From Branchipolynoe longqiensis (Eukaryota; Annelida; Polychaeta; Phyllodocida; Polynoidae), in assembly GCA_030323885.1 (NCBI GenBank), contig CM059187.1, positions 136,193,239 to 136,257,238 on the forward strand: a stretch of DNA of 64,000 nt, given 5' to 3'. Each line of letters opens with the position of its first letter. Positions within the stretch are counted from its first letter, which is position 1. Shown piece after piece: positions 11,015 to 21,287 of this stretch. Made by a program: the position numbers and the translations under genes. The notes under the pieces are model-generated. The model had not been told where the DNA came from. It did not search any database and was given only the letters and a program-made list of their open reading frames with translations.

Positions 11015-11245
11015 TGGCCCTGTCACATTACGACGCTTCTCGCCGGCGTGCCGCCAATGCGCAAAATCACTTTTAATCGTTGAGACACGTCAAACTTTTC
11101 GGTGTCAGCGCAACGTATTGGTAGCGTGCGGTCGATTTTGTGGTAACATATATCGACGCCTGAGAAAAAAAAAAAAAAAAGTTTGGCGCAACGTGTGGGA
11201 ACAAGCCTCACGCGCGCGCGGTGTGTGCCTAGCGTTCGCATACAT
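11015..11245. mobile_element. Foldback F5, right part lost
   Basis: The left end tggccctgtcacattacgac is preceded by TAA, and the first 230 bp match F9 closely (ttctcgcc, cgcaaaatcacttttaat, cgtcaaacttttcgg). An A-run sits at 11165-11179. The right terminus is absent and the sequence passes into MITE-B DNA near 11246, so the element appears deleted at its right side. Confidence 0.7.
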
Positions 11246-11546
11246 CTAGGATCAAATTTCGATACATGTTTTGCTTTAAATAATGTGATGTTTTAACTGG
11301 ACCACGAACAAACAAGCAAAAAAAATCCAATAAATTATAGACGCTGTAACCTTTGTTTTGTGTAATTTAGTGTCGAAGCTGTCCACCAGGGGACGTGAGA
11401 AAGGAGGCCGAGGCACGGCACCTGGTGCGTGTAATAATAACGTGGTAACACACCAGGTATCAGGATGGCGTATTAAATATAAACCTGGATGCCTCGGGCG
11501 GTATTTAAACAGAACCAGGCGTGTCGGCAGCTGGAGTCGATAACTT

Positions 11547-11755
11547 GGTTTGTTGTTGGAGTTTGACGTCCTGACAACATCTAAGGTCATATCAGGACGG
11601 GTACCGACTTGTGACAGTGTGCGCGCATGACAACTTTATAGTGCTGCCCCATTGGGAAATCAGGCCGCCGGCACCACGGCTTGATAGCCACCTTAGTCAC
11701 ATTATCCTGACACTGAACTAACCAATCCCTGCCCTGTCCTATTCTCAAATGTGCA
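11547..11755 (-). mobile_element. SINE-1 copy lacking head
   Basis: The body and 3' end are present (gtcctgatatgaccttagat on the minus strand). The sequence stops near 11755 before the tRNA-like head. 11311-11546 contains nothing recognised. Confidence 0.75.
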
Positions 11756-11775
11756 TTACATGCACAGATCATGAG

Positions 11776-12124
11776 GTTGGTTTAGTTGGTTGTTGGAGTA
11801 TTAGGTCCTACCAACATCTAAGGTCATATCAATCAGGACGGGTACCGACTTGTGACAGTGCGCACGAATGGCGACTTTATAGTGCTTCCCCATTGGGAAA
11901 TCAGGCCACTGGCAGCACTATGACTTGATATCCCACTCAGTCACATTATCCTGACACTAAGATTACCCATCCTTGCTCTGTCCTATTAATGCCGAGCGCC
12001 AGGCTAGGAAGTGACAAGTATCAATTTTATAAGTCTTTGGTTTGACTCGGCCGAGAACCGAACTCCCGATCTCCCTCCGGCACGCGAGGCCCGCGCTCTA
12101 CCGATTCGGCCACCACACCCGGTC
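11776..12124 (-). mobile_element. SINE-1 copy, tRNA head A
   Basis: The minus strand starts ggtgtggtggccgaatcggt, continues through box B (gagttcggttctcgg) and the complete body, and ends in the CAACTAAACC tail near 11776. Confidence 0.85.
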
Positions 12125-12493
12125 AGAGTCGATAACTTCTATTGTGTGTGGGGAGGAGAGTGTGTGTGCGCGTGTGTGTGTGCATTGCACGTGTACACAC
12201 AGGTATGTGAGTTTGTGTGTGTTCCAGTATGTGTGTTAGTTGGTTGGTTATTGGAGTTTTACGTCCTGGCAACATCTAAGGTCATATCAGGACTGGTGTG
12301 TGTTAGTAGACCTGTGTACATGCGCATGCATGTCCATGTGCATGTTCGCATGTGTGCATGAGAGTATGTAGTCGTGTGTGTTTGTATGTGAGTGTTGGCT
12401 GTATATGCATGTATGTGCATATGTAATCATGTATGTGTTTATATATGTGTATGTAATCACGTAGGTGGTCGCATGTGTGTAAGTAATCGGTGT
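12125..12493. repeat. TG-rich simple sequence with SINE-1 end fragment
   Basis: Degenerate gtgtgtatg DNA. A 60-bp 3' end of SINE-1 on the minus strand lies at 12237-12296 (ttggttattggagttttacg). The ORFs on both strands consist of Cys/Val/Tyr/Met or His/Thr repeats. Confidence 0.75.
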
Positions 12494-12797
12494 GTTTGTT
12501 TATGTGTTATTTGTATGTGTGCATGGGCGTATGTCAGCATGTATGTGTTTGTATAAATGTCTATGTAATCTTGTAGGCGTTTGTCTGTGTGTATGTAATC
12601 ATGTAGGTGGTCGCATATGTGTAATGGTGTGTGTGTATGTGTGTTATTTGCATGTGAGCGTGTGTGCATAAGAATGTATGTGTTTGTCTGTGTGTATGTA
12701 ATTGTATCTGTTTATGTGTCCATTTTCCATGTAATCATGTCAATGTTGAATTGTATGTGGGTTTGCATGAATGCATGTGCTATGTAGGTCTACATGT
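12494..12797 (+). repeat. 306-bp TG-rich segment, duplicate copy 2
   Basis: The second copy of 10263-10568, differing at a few positions only (for example cgtgggcata versus catgggcgta). Confidence 0.85.
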
Positions 12798-13200
12798 CTG
12801 TTTTATATGCGCGTGTGTTTCTGTCTGTTGTTTGTATATGTGCATGTGCATATGTGGCATGTGTTTTTAGGTGTAGGTAATTATGTGTGCGTTTGTATAT
12901 GCCCATGTAATCATGTCTGTGTTTGTTTGTATGTGCGTGTGTATGTGTGTTTCACTGTTTGTATGGCTGTTGTGTACTTGTATATATATGTTTGTATGTA
13001 ATTGTGTGTGTCTTTATATTATATACATGTGTGTGATTGTGTGTGTTTGTTTGTATGTGTTTGCTTGTGTAATGTGTATATGTAATCGCATGTGGATGTA
13101 ACCATGTGTCTGTTTGAATGTGTGTGTCTAACTATGTTTGCTTGCACATATATATGCATTTACATATGTAATTGTGGGTGTAATTGTGTATGTGTATACC
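12798..13200. repeat. TG-rich simple sequence
   Basis: Imperfect tgtgtatgtgtttg repeats without other structure. Proteins predicted here are simple-sequence translations. Confidence 0.8.
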
Positions 13201-13236
13201 ATCCCACCATGGCCCGATATCCCACTCAGTCATACT

Positions 13237-13345
13237 TTCCCACAGACAAGACAGCACATACCACAGCCTTTGATAAACCAGTTATGGACCACCAGTTGGA
13301 ACGAAAAATAGATCAAACTGCAAATGGGTCAACTGAGCAGGATTG
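13237..13345 (-). mobile_element. SINE-4 fragment (mollusc-type SINE)
   Basis: The minus strand carries ataactggtttatcaaaggc and tgtggtatgtgctgtcttgt, landmarks shared with 14325-14600 and 35789-36040. It is a partial copy. 13346-14324 holds unrecognised, moderately CT-rich sequence with no credible ORF. Confidence 0.7.
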
Positions 13346-14324
13346 GTCGGATGACCCACACCTTCACAGGTGGACACTCTACTGCTTGAGCTGTGTCCCG
13401 CTCCCGTGGTTCCCATGCATGCCACTTGCTATCCGGACTGCACTTTGTCCACACCTCTCTTTATCTCCTCTCCGCTGGCCATGCTCCTCCTTGATATTGT
13501 CTGAAAAGAATTGCAGGAGGGGGAGCCCACCAGCACGTCACTTTCTACTCTTACTCTGTCCGTGTCTTTGGCTCGCCGACTGGTCACCATAGAGCAAATA
13601 GAGATGGTCCATTGACTCAACTCTCCTCATTTCTCTTTCCTATATTCTACCCTTGTTTTTTCTCCCAGGCTTACTTCTCCCCCTGATCAAGGGAGTTGTT
13701 TGCTTGGGTGGGGCCCTTTACATTATCGTTCTCTCGCTTTGTTCTTGTTGCTGGAACCGCTGGACCCACCTTTGCCCATCCCATCCTCCTAAACCATTGC
13801 TGCTGTCTGCTGGATACAAGTGCTGTGCTACCGCTGGACCGGAGTGATTCGGGGCTGCCCCAACGACTCATCGTTTAATCATTGTAAAGACATCCCCCAG
13901 CTTCTACAACCATCCCACCAGAAGATTAATCTTCAACCAAAGATTGGACCGATTTATCGGTTCTTCTCTACATTGCTGCAGTTCTGCAGCCGGTAACTGT
14001 CGAAAGGTTACAAGCACCCAAGAAGTCATCCATCCATCAACTTTGCTCATCCATAACATCCCTCACATTCTTAATTGTATAATTAAACAGCACGCCCTAG
14101 ACGTGTCATTGCGAGAATTTGGTATGTCCATTAATTTAGAGCATCAATTTGTATCAACTTAAATTCTTAGTTAGGTTTGATTCTAAATATCCAAATTAGA
14201 TACTGGTTCTCTCAGTAAACTTGTATCGCTGCATAGAAGGGGAACAATAATTCAATTTAATAGAACCTGCCATTGTTGGAGCCTATGGCGAGCTGCATGG
14301 ATACCAAAATTAAGTTTTCATGTC

Positions 14325-14600
14325 TTCATCCTATCGATCCTGCTCACTGGACCCATTTGCAGTTTGGGCTATTTTCCGTTCCAACCAGTGATACACAACT
14401 GGTTTATCAAAGGATGTGGTTTGTGCTGTCCTGCCTGTGGAAAAGTGCAAATAAAAGACCCATTGCTGCTTATCAGAAAGAGTAGCCTATTTGGCGGCAG
14501 TGGGTTTCCTCCAAAGAAATATGTCAGAATGACCATATGTTTGATGTCCCATTGCCGATGATATGAAAATGAATGTGCTCTAGAGGTGTCATTACATAAA
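14325..14600 (+). mobile_element. SINE-4 copy (mollusc-type SINE)
   Basis: Order of landmarks: ctggacccatttgcagtttg, gttccaaccagtgatacaca, actggtttatcaaaggatgt, ctgcctgtggaaaagtgcaa, agacccattgctgcttatca, gtgggtttcctcc, aaatgaatgtgctctagagg. From memory this layout is that of a SINE abundant in molluscs; that family attribution is recall, not a search. The tRNA-like head is not clearly present. Confidence 0.7.
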
Positions 14601-14765
14601 ACAACCTTCTTTTTTTCACTTGAAATATCTCTAAGATTAATTAATTAACCTGTTAAAATATAGTTACTTGAAACTGAACTAAAGTCAATTATTCTTATCA
14701 ACCTAATATAGATTTCCTTTTTGATGGCAGAAATTCAAAATCATCGGATTATTTTGTAGGAATTA
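14601..14765. mobile_element. MITE-B fragment
   Basis: Contains MITE-B words (cttgaaatatctctaagatt, gttacttgaaactgaactaa, gcagaaattcaaaatcatcg) with the terminus decayed near 14760. Confidence 0.6.
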
Positions 14766-14814
14766 CATTTGTTGATCAAACAGCGGAAATGTCCTTATTC
14801 CACTGTTCCTTGTC

Positions 14815-14966
14815 ATATCCAAGTAATGTCGAGTGCCACACTAGGTAGTGACAACTATTCTTTTTTTAATTCATTAGTTTGACATAGCCATGGTTCAAAT
14901 AGGGTTCGAATCTCATAATCTGCTAAATGTGAAGCGGGTATTCAACCCATTCTGCCATCCCGTGCC
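14815..14966 (-). mobile_element. SINE-1 head fragment
   Basis: On the minus strand the head (gatggcagaatgggttgaat, gattcgaaccctat) and the first part of the body (agttgtcactacctagtgtg) are present. The rest is missing. It is a diverged head B copy. Confidence 0.65.
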
Positions 14967-15136
14967 TTATGCAGGTTTAACTATTAGAAAAAGAAGTAGG
15001 GGCGGGGGTAAACTGAGCGCCTTCATTTCACTTGTACCATCTCAACAACCAGGCCTAGTGTGAAGTATAGATTTTGAATAGTGCCGCATCTCCAACTTAC
15101 AATATAATCTAGTATGGCTTCCCTAGTGTCAATACC

Positions 15137-15325
15137 GGACACGCTGGCCGAATCAATAGAGCATAGGCTTCCCGTGCGGAAAATCGGGAGTTCGAATCCC
15201 AGCCGAGTCAAACCGATTTTGGGTCATGGTGCCGGCGGCATGGTTTCTCAGTGGGACAGCGCTATAAAGTTGCCATGAGTGCGCCCTATCACAAGTCGGA
15301 ACCCGTCCTGATATGATATGATATA
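15137..15325 (+). mobile_element. SINE-1 copy with internal deletion, head A
   Basis: Head A (gctggccgaatcaatagagc; gagttcgaatcccag) joins after agtcaaaccgatt directly to gggtcatggtgccggcggca, so about 110 bp of the body is missing. The 3' end is gtcctgatatgatatgat. Confidence 0.8.
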
Positions 15326-15344
15326 ATCTACTATACTTTGGCAA

Positions 15345-15672
15345 TACAGAAGAATGTTAAAAATTCCATGGACAGCAATGATAAGCGACGTGGAGGTCAT
15401 AACAAGAATGAGAATAAAGAGACAGATAATACAAACGATCAAAAACAGACAAATTAAATACTTTGGCCACATGATACGACACCACAGAGAAGAATACTGG
15501 AAGGGAAGATAGAAGGGAAAAGACCAAGAGGGAGAAGGAGAACAACATGGATGGACAACATCACTGAGTGGACAGCAATGAGCTATGCAGAATGCGTGAG
15601 AGGAACGACTTACAGGAAGAGATGGAGGTCCATTGCAGCCAACCTTCTTCGAGAAGACGGCACCCATTGATG
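15345..15672 (+). pseudogene. LINE 3' end (type 1) with GAT tail
   Basis: The last codons translate to a typical non-LTR retrotransposon C-terminus. MDNITEWTAMSYAECVR is followed by RWRSIAANLLREDGTH and a stop, then a short (GAT)n tail at 15667-15680. An upstream frame has RQIKYFGHMIRHH, also typical of this region downstream of reverse transcriptase. The two parts are in different frames with an internal stop, so it is a dead 5'-truncated copy. The clade (RTE, CR1 or other) cannot be fixed from this short piece. Confidence 0.8.
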
Positions 15673-15689
15673 ATGATGACTATACTTTA

Positions 15690-16297
15690 TTTTGAAGTAC
15701 TTTGGGCATATTTGAGATGAATACATGCCAAATTCAAATGAGTAAGAACTTGAAAATTCTGACATCATAAGATAAAATTCAGTAGTAACAGGTTCTATTA
15801 AAGCTGCATAGTCCGATGAAAACATCAAATTTTCTGAACCAAAACACTTATATAGACATAATTCTACGTATTCAACTTTGATACTGGTGCACTTATTAAG
15901 CATGTTTTGCTGCATAGAAGATCGTAAAAAGTCAATTTAATAGAACCTGTTCGTACTGAAGTCTATGGTGCCAGAGTTTTGGCGTGCTTGCCAAAATTAA
16001 TTTAGCATGTTTTGACGTAAATTATCTCCAAAGTTAGCCATTTAAAATATAAATTACTTCAAACTAAACTAAAGTAGACAATAATGATTAGCATAATGTA
16101 TTTATCTCAGAAAATGGCAGAAATTCAAAATCATCGGATTATGCAACTTTAAATTGACTTAATAATAATATCCCCTTCTATGCAGCAACAAAATGCATAA
16201 TAAGTACCCAAGTATACATCTAAGTTTGATATCTAGGATTAAATCGAGATAGGTGTTTTGGTTTTGACAATTTGTATCATTACATCAGATTATGCAG
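15690..16297. mobile_element. MITE-B interrupted by a second MITE-B
   Basis: The outer copy is 15690-15801 plus 16153-16297 (aacaggttctattaa joins attgacttaataat and ccccttctatgcagcaacaa). The inner copy is 15802-16148. The outer copy is diverged at its ends. Confidence 0.75.
15802..16148. mobile_element. MITE-B inner copy, TTAA target duplication
   Basis: It starts agctgcatagtccgatgaaa and ends atcggattatgcaact, flanked by TTAA at 15798-15801 and 16149-16152. Compare the uninterrupted ttctattaaattgact in other copies. A TTAA duplication is seen here, but the termini lack the CCC start of classical piggyBac elements, so the superfamily is left open. Confidence 0.75.
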
Positions 16298-16303
16298 CCA
16301 GGA

Positions 16304-16690
16304 TGGCCAGGGTGACTGAAATTTCTCATGAGGCTAACCTGGAAGGACAAAGTGACAAATAAGGAAATACTCGAACGGACAGGGCTGCCCTCTATGGAAG
16401 ATCTTCTGATCAAAAAGAATCTCCGGTGGACTGGACACCTCATGAGGATGTCATCAGACAGGCTACCAAAGCAGATCCTCTACTCTCAACTGTCTTCTGG
16501 TTACAGAAAGAGAGGGCACCCTCGTCTCCGGTTCAAGGATACCATCAAGAGAAACCTGAAGCTGAGAGACATTAAGACCGACTCATGGACATCACTCTCA
16601 CAGCAGAGAGCTAAATGGAGAGCGGAAGTCAAGTAATGAAAGTAGTCTTTGTCACATCGCGACCGACAGCATGATGATGAGTGATGTGTG
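16304..16690 (+). pseudogene. LINE 3' end (type 2)
   Basis: An open frame (16328-16636, 102 aa) has the pattern found after reverse transcriptase in many non-LTR elements. It runs NLRWTGHLMRMSSDRLPKQ, then a stretch with RKRGHPRLRFKDTIKRNLK, then WTSLSQQRAKWRAEVK and a stop. A 3' untranslated part (catcgcgaccgacagcatga) and a short GATGAT tail follow. A second copy of the same 3' end is at 46426-46645. 5'-truncated and not a host gene. Confidence 0.8.
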
Positions 16691-16955
16691 TAACAAGTAA
16701 AAGGATCTGTGTGTTAGCTTTAGTATCGCGACCCACAGCATGATGATGATGATGATGATTGAAATTGTAGATTATTATGAGCCAATCCAGACCAAGAAAA
16801 TACACATTACATTGTAGGTTTAGCAGACTTCCGGTTATTCCCAGCCAATATTGCGGGGTGAGGACATTAATTAGTAGCGCCACACGATGTCACATCTGAC
16901 TGGAAATTGGCTATTGACATGTAATTAGACCACATATATCTTTGTATCTCTAGTA
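16691..16955. other. Unassigned, GAT-rich start
   Basis: A second catgatgatgatgatgat run (16738-16757) follows a partial repeat of the LINE tail. The remainder is not recognised. Confidence 0.4.
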
Positions 16956-16959
16956 GGAG

Positions 16960-17130
16960 TGTGGGGAGGGTGGGTGTGGGTGTGGGTGTGGGTGTGGGTG
17001 TGGGGTAGGAGTGGGGGTGTGAGTGTGGGTGTGGGGGTGGAGGTGGGGATGCGGGTGGATGAGAGGGTGGGGTGTGGTGGTGTGGGGGTACGGGTGGGGG
17101 CGGAGGTGGGGGTGGGGGGTGTTATTTGTA
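16960..17130. repeat. GGTGTG minisatellite, part 1
   Basis: Repeats of ggtgtgggtgtggg, G-rich on the plus strand with several G3-G4 tracts. 17131-17370 is a short unique-looking interval. Confidence 0.85.
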
Positions 17131-17370
17131 GACGCGCTGGGAATAGATTATGAGGTGGGAGTGGCATCAAAGATTAATCAAATCGAAGAGCGGCGGGCCA
17201 TGTTGAGGAGAGATAAGCAGCCTTGGGCGGGGTGTTGTTGGGGAGATTAAGACGGGTGCACACCGCACTTATCTATTCTCCAAGACGCCTGGCAGCCCGG
17301 CCACAAGGGTTTGTATTCTGAGCAGCGACGACCGCCTCGTCCCAGCACCAGCCGGGCGCCGCGGCAATGT

Positions 17371-17798
17371 GTGTGTGTGTGGGGGGGGGGGGGGATGTGT
17401 GGGTGTGCGGTGGGTGTGTGGGTGTGGGTGGGGGGATGTGCGTGCGGGGGTGGTGTTCGTGTGGGGGTGGGGCGGGGGTGGGTATGGTGTGTGTGGGGTT
17501 AGGGGGGGTGAGTGTGGGTATGCGGGTGTGTGGGTGTGTGGGTGTGGGTGTGGGGGGTGGTTGTGCGTGTGCGTGGGTGTGGGTGTGTAGGTGAGGGTGT
17601 ATGTGAGTGCATGGGGGTGGGGTGGGGTGTGTGCGTGTGGGTGTGGGTGTCGGTGTCGGTGTCGGTCTCGGTGTGGGTTTTGGTGTGGGTGTTGGTGTCG
17701 GTGTATGTGTATGTGTGGATGTGGGTGTGGGTGTGGATGTGGGTGTCGGTATCGGTGTCGGTGTCGGTGTCAGTGTCGGTGTCGGTGTCGGTGTCAGT
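17371..17798. repeat. GGTGTG/GGTGTC minisatellite, insertion site of gypsy element
   Basis: Starts ggtgtg-like and turns into ggtgtcggtgtcggt near 17650-17795. The same ggtgtcggtgtcggtg resumes at 22018, directly after the right LTR, so the LTR element inserted in this array. All ORFs here are artefacts of the repeat. Confidence 0.9.
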
Positions 17799-17938
17799 TG
17801 TAACGTGTAAGTAAGGAACGTCCGCACAGCTCGGTGGCTAGTTAACAAGTCAGTTTATTTATAGAACGGAGATCCCGCTGCTATGCCTCGCCGCGCACAC
17901 GGGTGGCGGCTCACATACATACACATATATATATGACA
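17799..17938 (-). repeat. Ty3/gypsy 3' LTR (left copy)
   Basis: 140 bp, beginning tgtaacgtgtaagtaaggaa on the plus strand and ending tatatatatgaca, with canonical TG...CA borders. It differs from the other LTR at about 7 of 140 positions (5 percent). The polypurine tract lies immediately inside. The flanking target duplication is not cleanly resolvable because the target is GGTGTC repeat. Confidence 0.9.
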
Positions 17939-17950
17939 TCTCCCTTTCGG
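17939..17950 (-). promoter_or_regulatory. Polypurine tract of gypsy element
   Basis: On the minus strand ccgaaagggaga directly precedes the 3' LTR. This is the expected site for plus-strand DNA priming in LTR retroelements. Confidence 0.75.
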
Positions 17951-18300
17951 AATGCGGTACCAATCCCTTTGCTTATTCTGCATCACCGTAATACATTTTA
18001 TCAAGGGGTTTATTTAAGCTGTTTATAATAATAATAATAACAATAACAATAACAATAATCGTAGTATACATGTTATGCAATCTAATATGGTAACGGAGGA
18101 TGTTTACATCCTTGCTTTATTGATTGGACCTGGCTTGACAAGTCCTGTTTGTTACCCAGTTGTTATAGATATTTGGTATCACTTTCAACAACGTTACCAC
18201 TATATGACATGTGTAATGCTACATTGCTACCGCAATACAGTCTCTATTTATCACTCTATCGCTTTTCATTACAAGACGTCCGTATCTTAATTCTACTTTT

Positions 18301-19683
18301 CTACAAATCTAGTCTGATAACTGGTTCTATGATTCGTCCGAAAATGGACATTCTTACAGGTGTGGCTTGTGTCTCCTGATCGTTATTTTCTTCGGCTTGT
18401 TGTGTGTCATCGTGTAGCGGTGTGTTGCGATAATTTAATAGAGCTAGTTCTAAGTCTTTTTTGTCCCATTTGCACTTTCTGATCATGTTTTTAATCGTTT
18501 GCACGAAATGCTCTATTTGTCCATTGCTTTTTGGAAACTGTGGGCTCGAATAAATGGGATTAAATGCATAGTGTTGCGCAAATCTGGTGTATTCTAAGCT
18601 GCGGTATTGTGGGCCATTGTCGGAGACGACAAATTTTGGTATCCCATGTCGTGCAAAGTTATCTTTTAACGCTTTAATTACGCTGGTGGATGTAATGTCA
18701 TCTAGGAGTGTTACCTCGGGATATTTTGAGTAATAGTCTACCGTTATTATGTAATATTGGTTGTCTATTTCAAAGAGGTCTGTTCCTATCTTTTCATACG
18801 GCGTGCATGGGATGTGGTGACTTACCATCGGCTCGGTGTGTTGCTGTTTCCTATGAATTTGGCAAGTAGTGCACCTTTCTATGCGATTGGTTATTTGTGC
18901 ATCTATGTGGGGCCAAAAAACTGTGTCACGTGCAAGTTGTTTGGTTTTTGTGATTCCCAGGTGTGTTTCGTGTAGGATTTCTATCGCCTTATATCGGAGT
19001 TTGTGTGGGATCTGTAACCTGTTCCCTTTCATGACCATGTCATTTTCTATCGTTAGGTCATCTTTGTGTGCATTGTATGGTTGAATGTTTTGTGGTAGTA
19101 ATTTGCTGGGAGTGCGCCAGCTGTTTTTTATATGTTGTTTCAGCTCGATGAGTGTGTCATCTGTTTTGTACTCCTCTTTTATCTCGATCATGATATCTGA
19201 TGTAGCGTCGATCGCGGCCACGCTCAGGGTGTCGTCGTATAGGTTTCGGGGTTCCAGCGTGTCGCTGTGTGCCCTGGAGAGTGCATCTGCAAAGAATAAT
19301 TTGGATCCTTTTATATGGGTTAGTGATATGTTGTAGTTTTGTAGGCGCATGCGCATATGCTGCATGCGCGCTGAGAGCTTATGGATGGGTTTATCTATTA
19401 TGGCTATCAATGGTTTGTGATCTGTTTCTATTTGCACATGTTTACCGTATATGTAATTGTGAAATCGTTGGCAACCGAAACAGATAGCTAGCAGTTCTTT
19501 TTCAATTGTGGCATAGCTTCTTTGTGCTGGGTCAAGTGCCCTGGAGGCCATTGCTACCGGTTTTTCATCTTGAATGAGTACAGCCCCTAGCGCCGACTGG
19601 CTAGCGTCTACTTGTATGGTAATAGGTTTCTTTACGTTATAATATGTTAATACTGGAGCGGCTTTTAATTTCTGTTTTAATGT
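18301..19683 (-). pseudogene. pol: Gypsy pol, RNase H and integrase part
   Basis: Downstream of the stop at 19684-19686 the frame continues open. RNase H is seen first (IQVDASQSALGAVL, then EKELLAI and TDHKPL). The integrase zinc finger follows: H194, H197, C227 and C230, counted from the methionine at 19551. The catalytic core has GTDLFEID (D258), VVSDNGPQY (D311) and SNGQIEHF (E347), so the DDE triad is intact. After LLNYRNTPL the protein turns into an acidic stretch and ends SIFGRIIEPVIRLDL. Most of the usual C-terminal region is missing, probably through an internal deletion. Integrase joins the cDNA to host DNA. Confidence 0.85.
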
Positions 19684-20925
19684 TTAGAAGGCCTTCTCTT
19701 GTTCAGTTTGCCAATGCCACGCAATGTTTTTGGTTAGCAGTGTTCGCAGTGGTTTAGCAATTTCCGACATGTTCGGGATGAACTTATGGACATACCCAAC
19801 CATGCCAAGAAATTGCTGCACTGCTGCTTTGTTGCATGGCATGGGCATGTCAATGATAGCTTGTATCCTAGAGGGATCAGGTTTGATCCCTTCTTGTGTC
19901 AATATGTGGCCCACGTATCCTACCTGATTTTGACATATTTTGCTTTTATCTGAATTTAGTTTCAAATTGACTGTCCTGGCGCATTCTAATACGGCCTCTA
20001 ATCTGTCATCATGTTCTTTTTTTGTTGACCCGTATATGAGAATGTCGTCTGTCACAATTCCGATGCCTGGGAGATCCCCCAGGATGCGCTGCATTTCTTC
20101 GATGAAGATATCCCCGGCTGTCTTTATGCCAAAAGGCCGCCGAGTATATCTATATCGCCCCCACGGGGTATTGAACGTGCAAAGCCATGAGCTGTTCACA
20201 TCCAGTTGGATCTGCCAGTATCCTGACTGTGCATCTAGTACAGAGAAATACTGGGCGTTGGCAGTGTTAGCAATGATTTCATCGATCGTTTTTGTGTGAT
20301 ATGCCCCACGAAGGATCGCCTTATTCAGCTTAGTGGGGTCGAGACAAACGTGTACCTTATTTGGTTTGCGAACAATCGTGATCGAATTTACCCATCCCGT
20401 CGGCTCGTTTTGTTCTATTATTACCCCCAGTTCCAACATTCTCTTTATTTCATCATGTACTTGGTTTTGTATAGCATACGGTATACGTCTGGGGGGATCG
20501 ACTACTGGCACTACCTTGGGGTCAGTATGTATAATGGCGTTTGTTTTGATCAACCCTAACCCATTGAATACATCGTCGTATTGCCTCACCAAGTCTTCGG
20601 CGCATGTGCTGAGACAACCGGTGGCAGGTGAATGTTCGATCAGTTCATCTATCTTGGCGATAATCCGTAGTTGCACACAGGCTTGTTTTCCCAGGATGGC
20701 GTGGCCCTGACGCACCACCTGGAACTTGATCGGCTGGCCCTTGATGTCCATGATCGCTTCCCCATCAGGGACTATCCTATGTCCCGAGTATGTCACAAGA
20801 CAACATTTGGATTTTGTCAAAGTCATTCCGGGTAAGCGATCGAACGCCCTGCGCGGGATGAGGTTCGCTTCGGATCTTGAATCCACCTTGAATCGGACGT
20901 CTCGGCCTGCGATGCACAGATCCAC
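19684..20925 (-). pseudogene. pol: Gypsy pol, protease and reverse transcriptase part
   Basis: 413 aa. The protease region has VDSRSEANLIP, where the family norm is a D-S/T-G triplet; the Gly is replaced by Arg, so protease activity is doubtful. Reverse transcriptase follows, with NSITIVRKPNK, FSVLDAQSGYWQIQLD (D231) and VTDDILIYGS (the YxDD-type box at 291-294, with V for Y). The frame ends in TAA at 19684-19686 after EQEKAF. The next codons continue the normal RNase H sequence in the same frame, so this is a single nonsense change. The first codons overlap the CCHC frame in a different phase. Confidence 0.85.
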
Positions 20926-21287
20926 ATGCCATGTCCAGGTTGATCGTCACTGAAGATCGCGCCCGTGAAGAGGTCTGCTTCTAAGCTGTCCACGTGCGTC
21001 TTGTTGATGTTTATGCCTGTAGCCCCGCTCGCTCCTATGTCATGGTCGGGTATGTCCATTGAAAGTTCATGTACAGTTGGAGGTTTGCTCCTGCAAACTT
21101 TCATGAAATGTCCTATCTTCCGACATGAACTGCAAGTTTTCCCTTTGGCTGGGCACGCGCCTCTTCGGTGGTTGAATCCACAGTTTCCGCATGTCATACG
21201 GCTTGTGTCATTGTTGTTGCTGCTTTGGGTTCTCCAAGATGGCGCTGTCGGTCCTCGTGTCACAGGTGCACCGGTCGTCCTTGTCAT
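20823..21287 (-). pseudogene. gag: Gypsy nucleocapsid (CCHC) frame
   Basis: This 154-aa open frame carries a CGNCGFNHRRGACPAKGKTC-type segment and CSSCRKIGHFMKVC, the latter a classical CX2CX4HX4C RNA-binding knuckle. It lies between Gag and protease and is in a frame different from both. This could reflect programmed frameshifting, as in many gypsy elements, or small indels. The last 40 residues read out of phase over the protease start. Confidence 0.75.

Larger units (their letters stand above)
10590..11310. mobile_element. Rearranged MITE-B DNA with internal 57-bp tandem repeats
   Basis: MITE-B words (ataacttctgagatatttta, ataacaggttctattacatt, atgtagcaacaactactta) are present. Part of the element is repeated about three times with a period near 57 bp between 10860 and 10985. 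It is interrupted by a small SINE-1 tail (10684-10738) and by foldback F5 (11015-11245). Confidence 0.6.

Noticed and set aside
13092..13592. 166-codon ORF
   Set aside because: Begins in TG-rich simple sequence and runs through a SINE-4 fragment.
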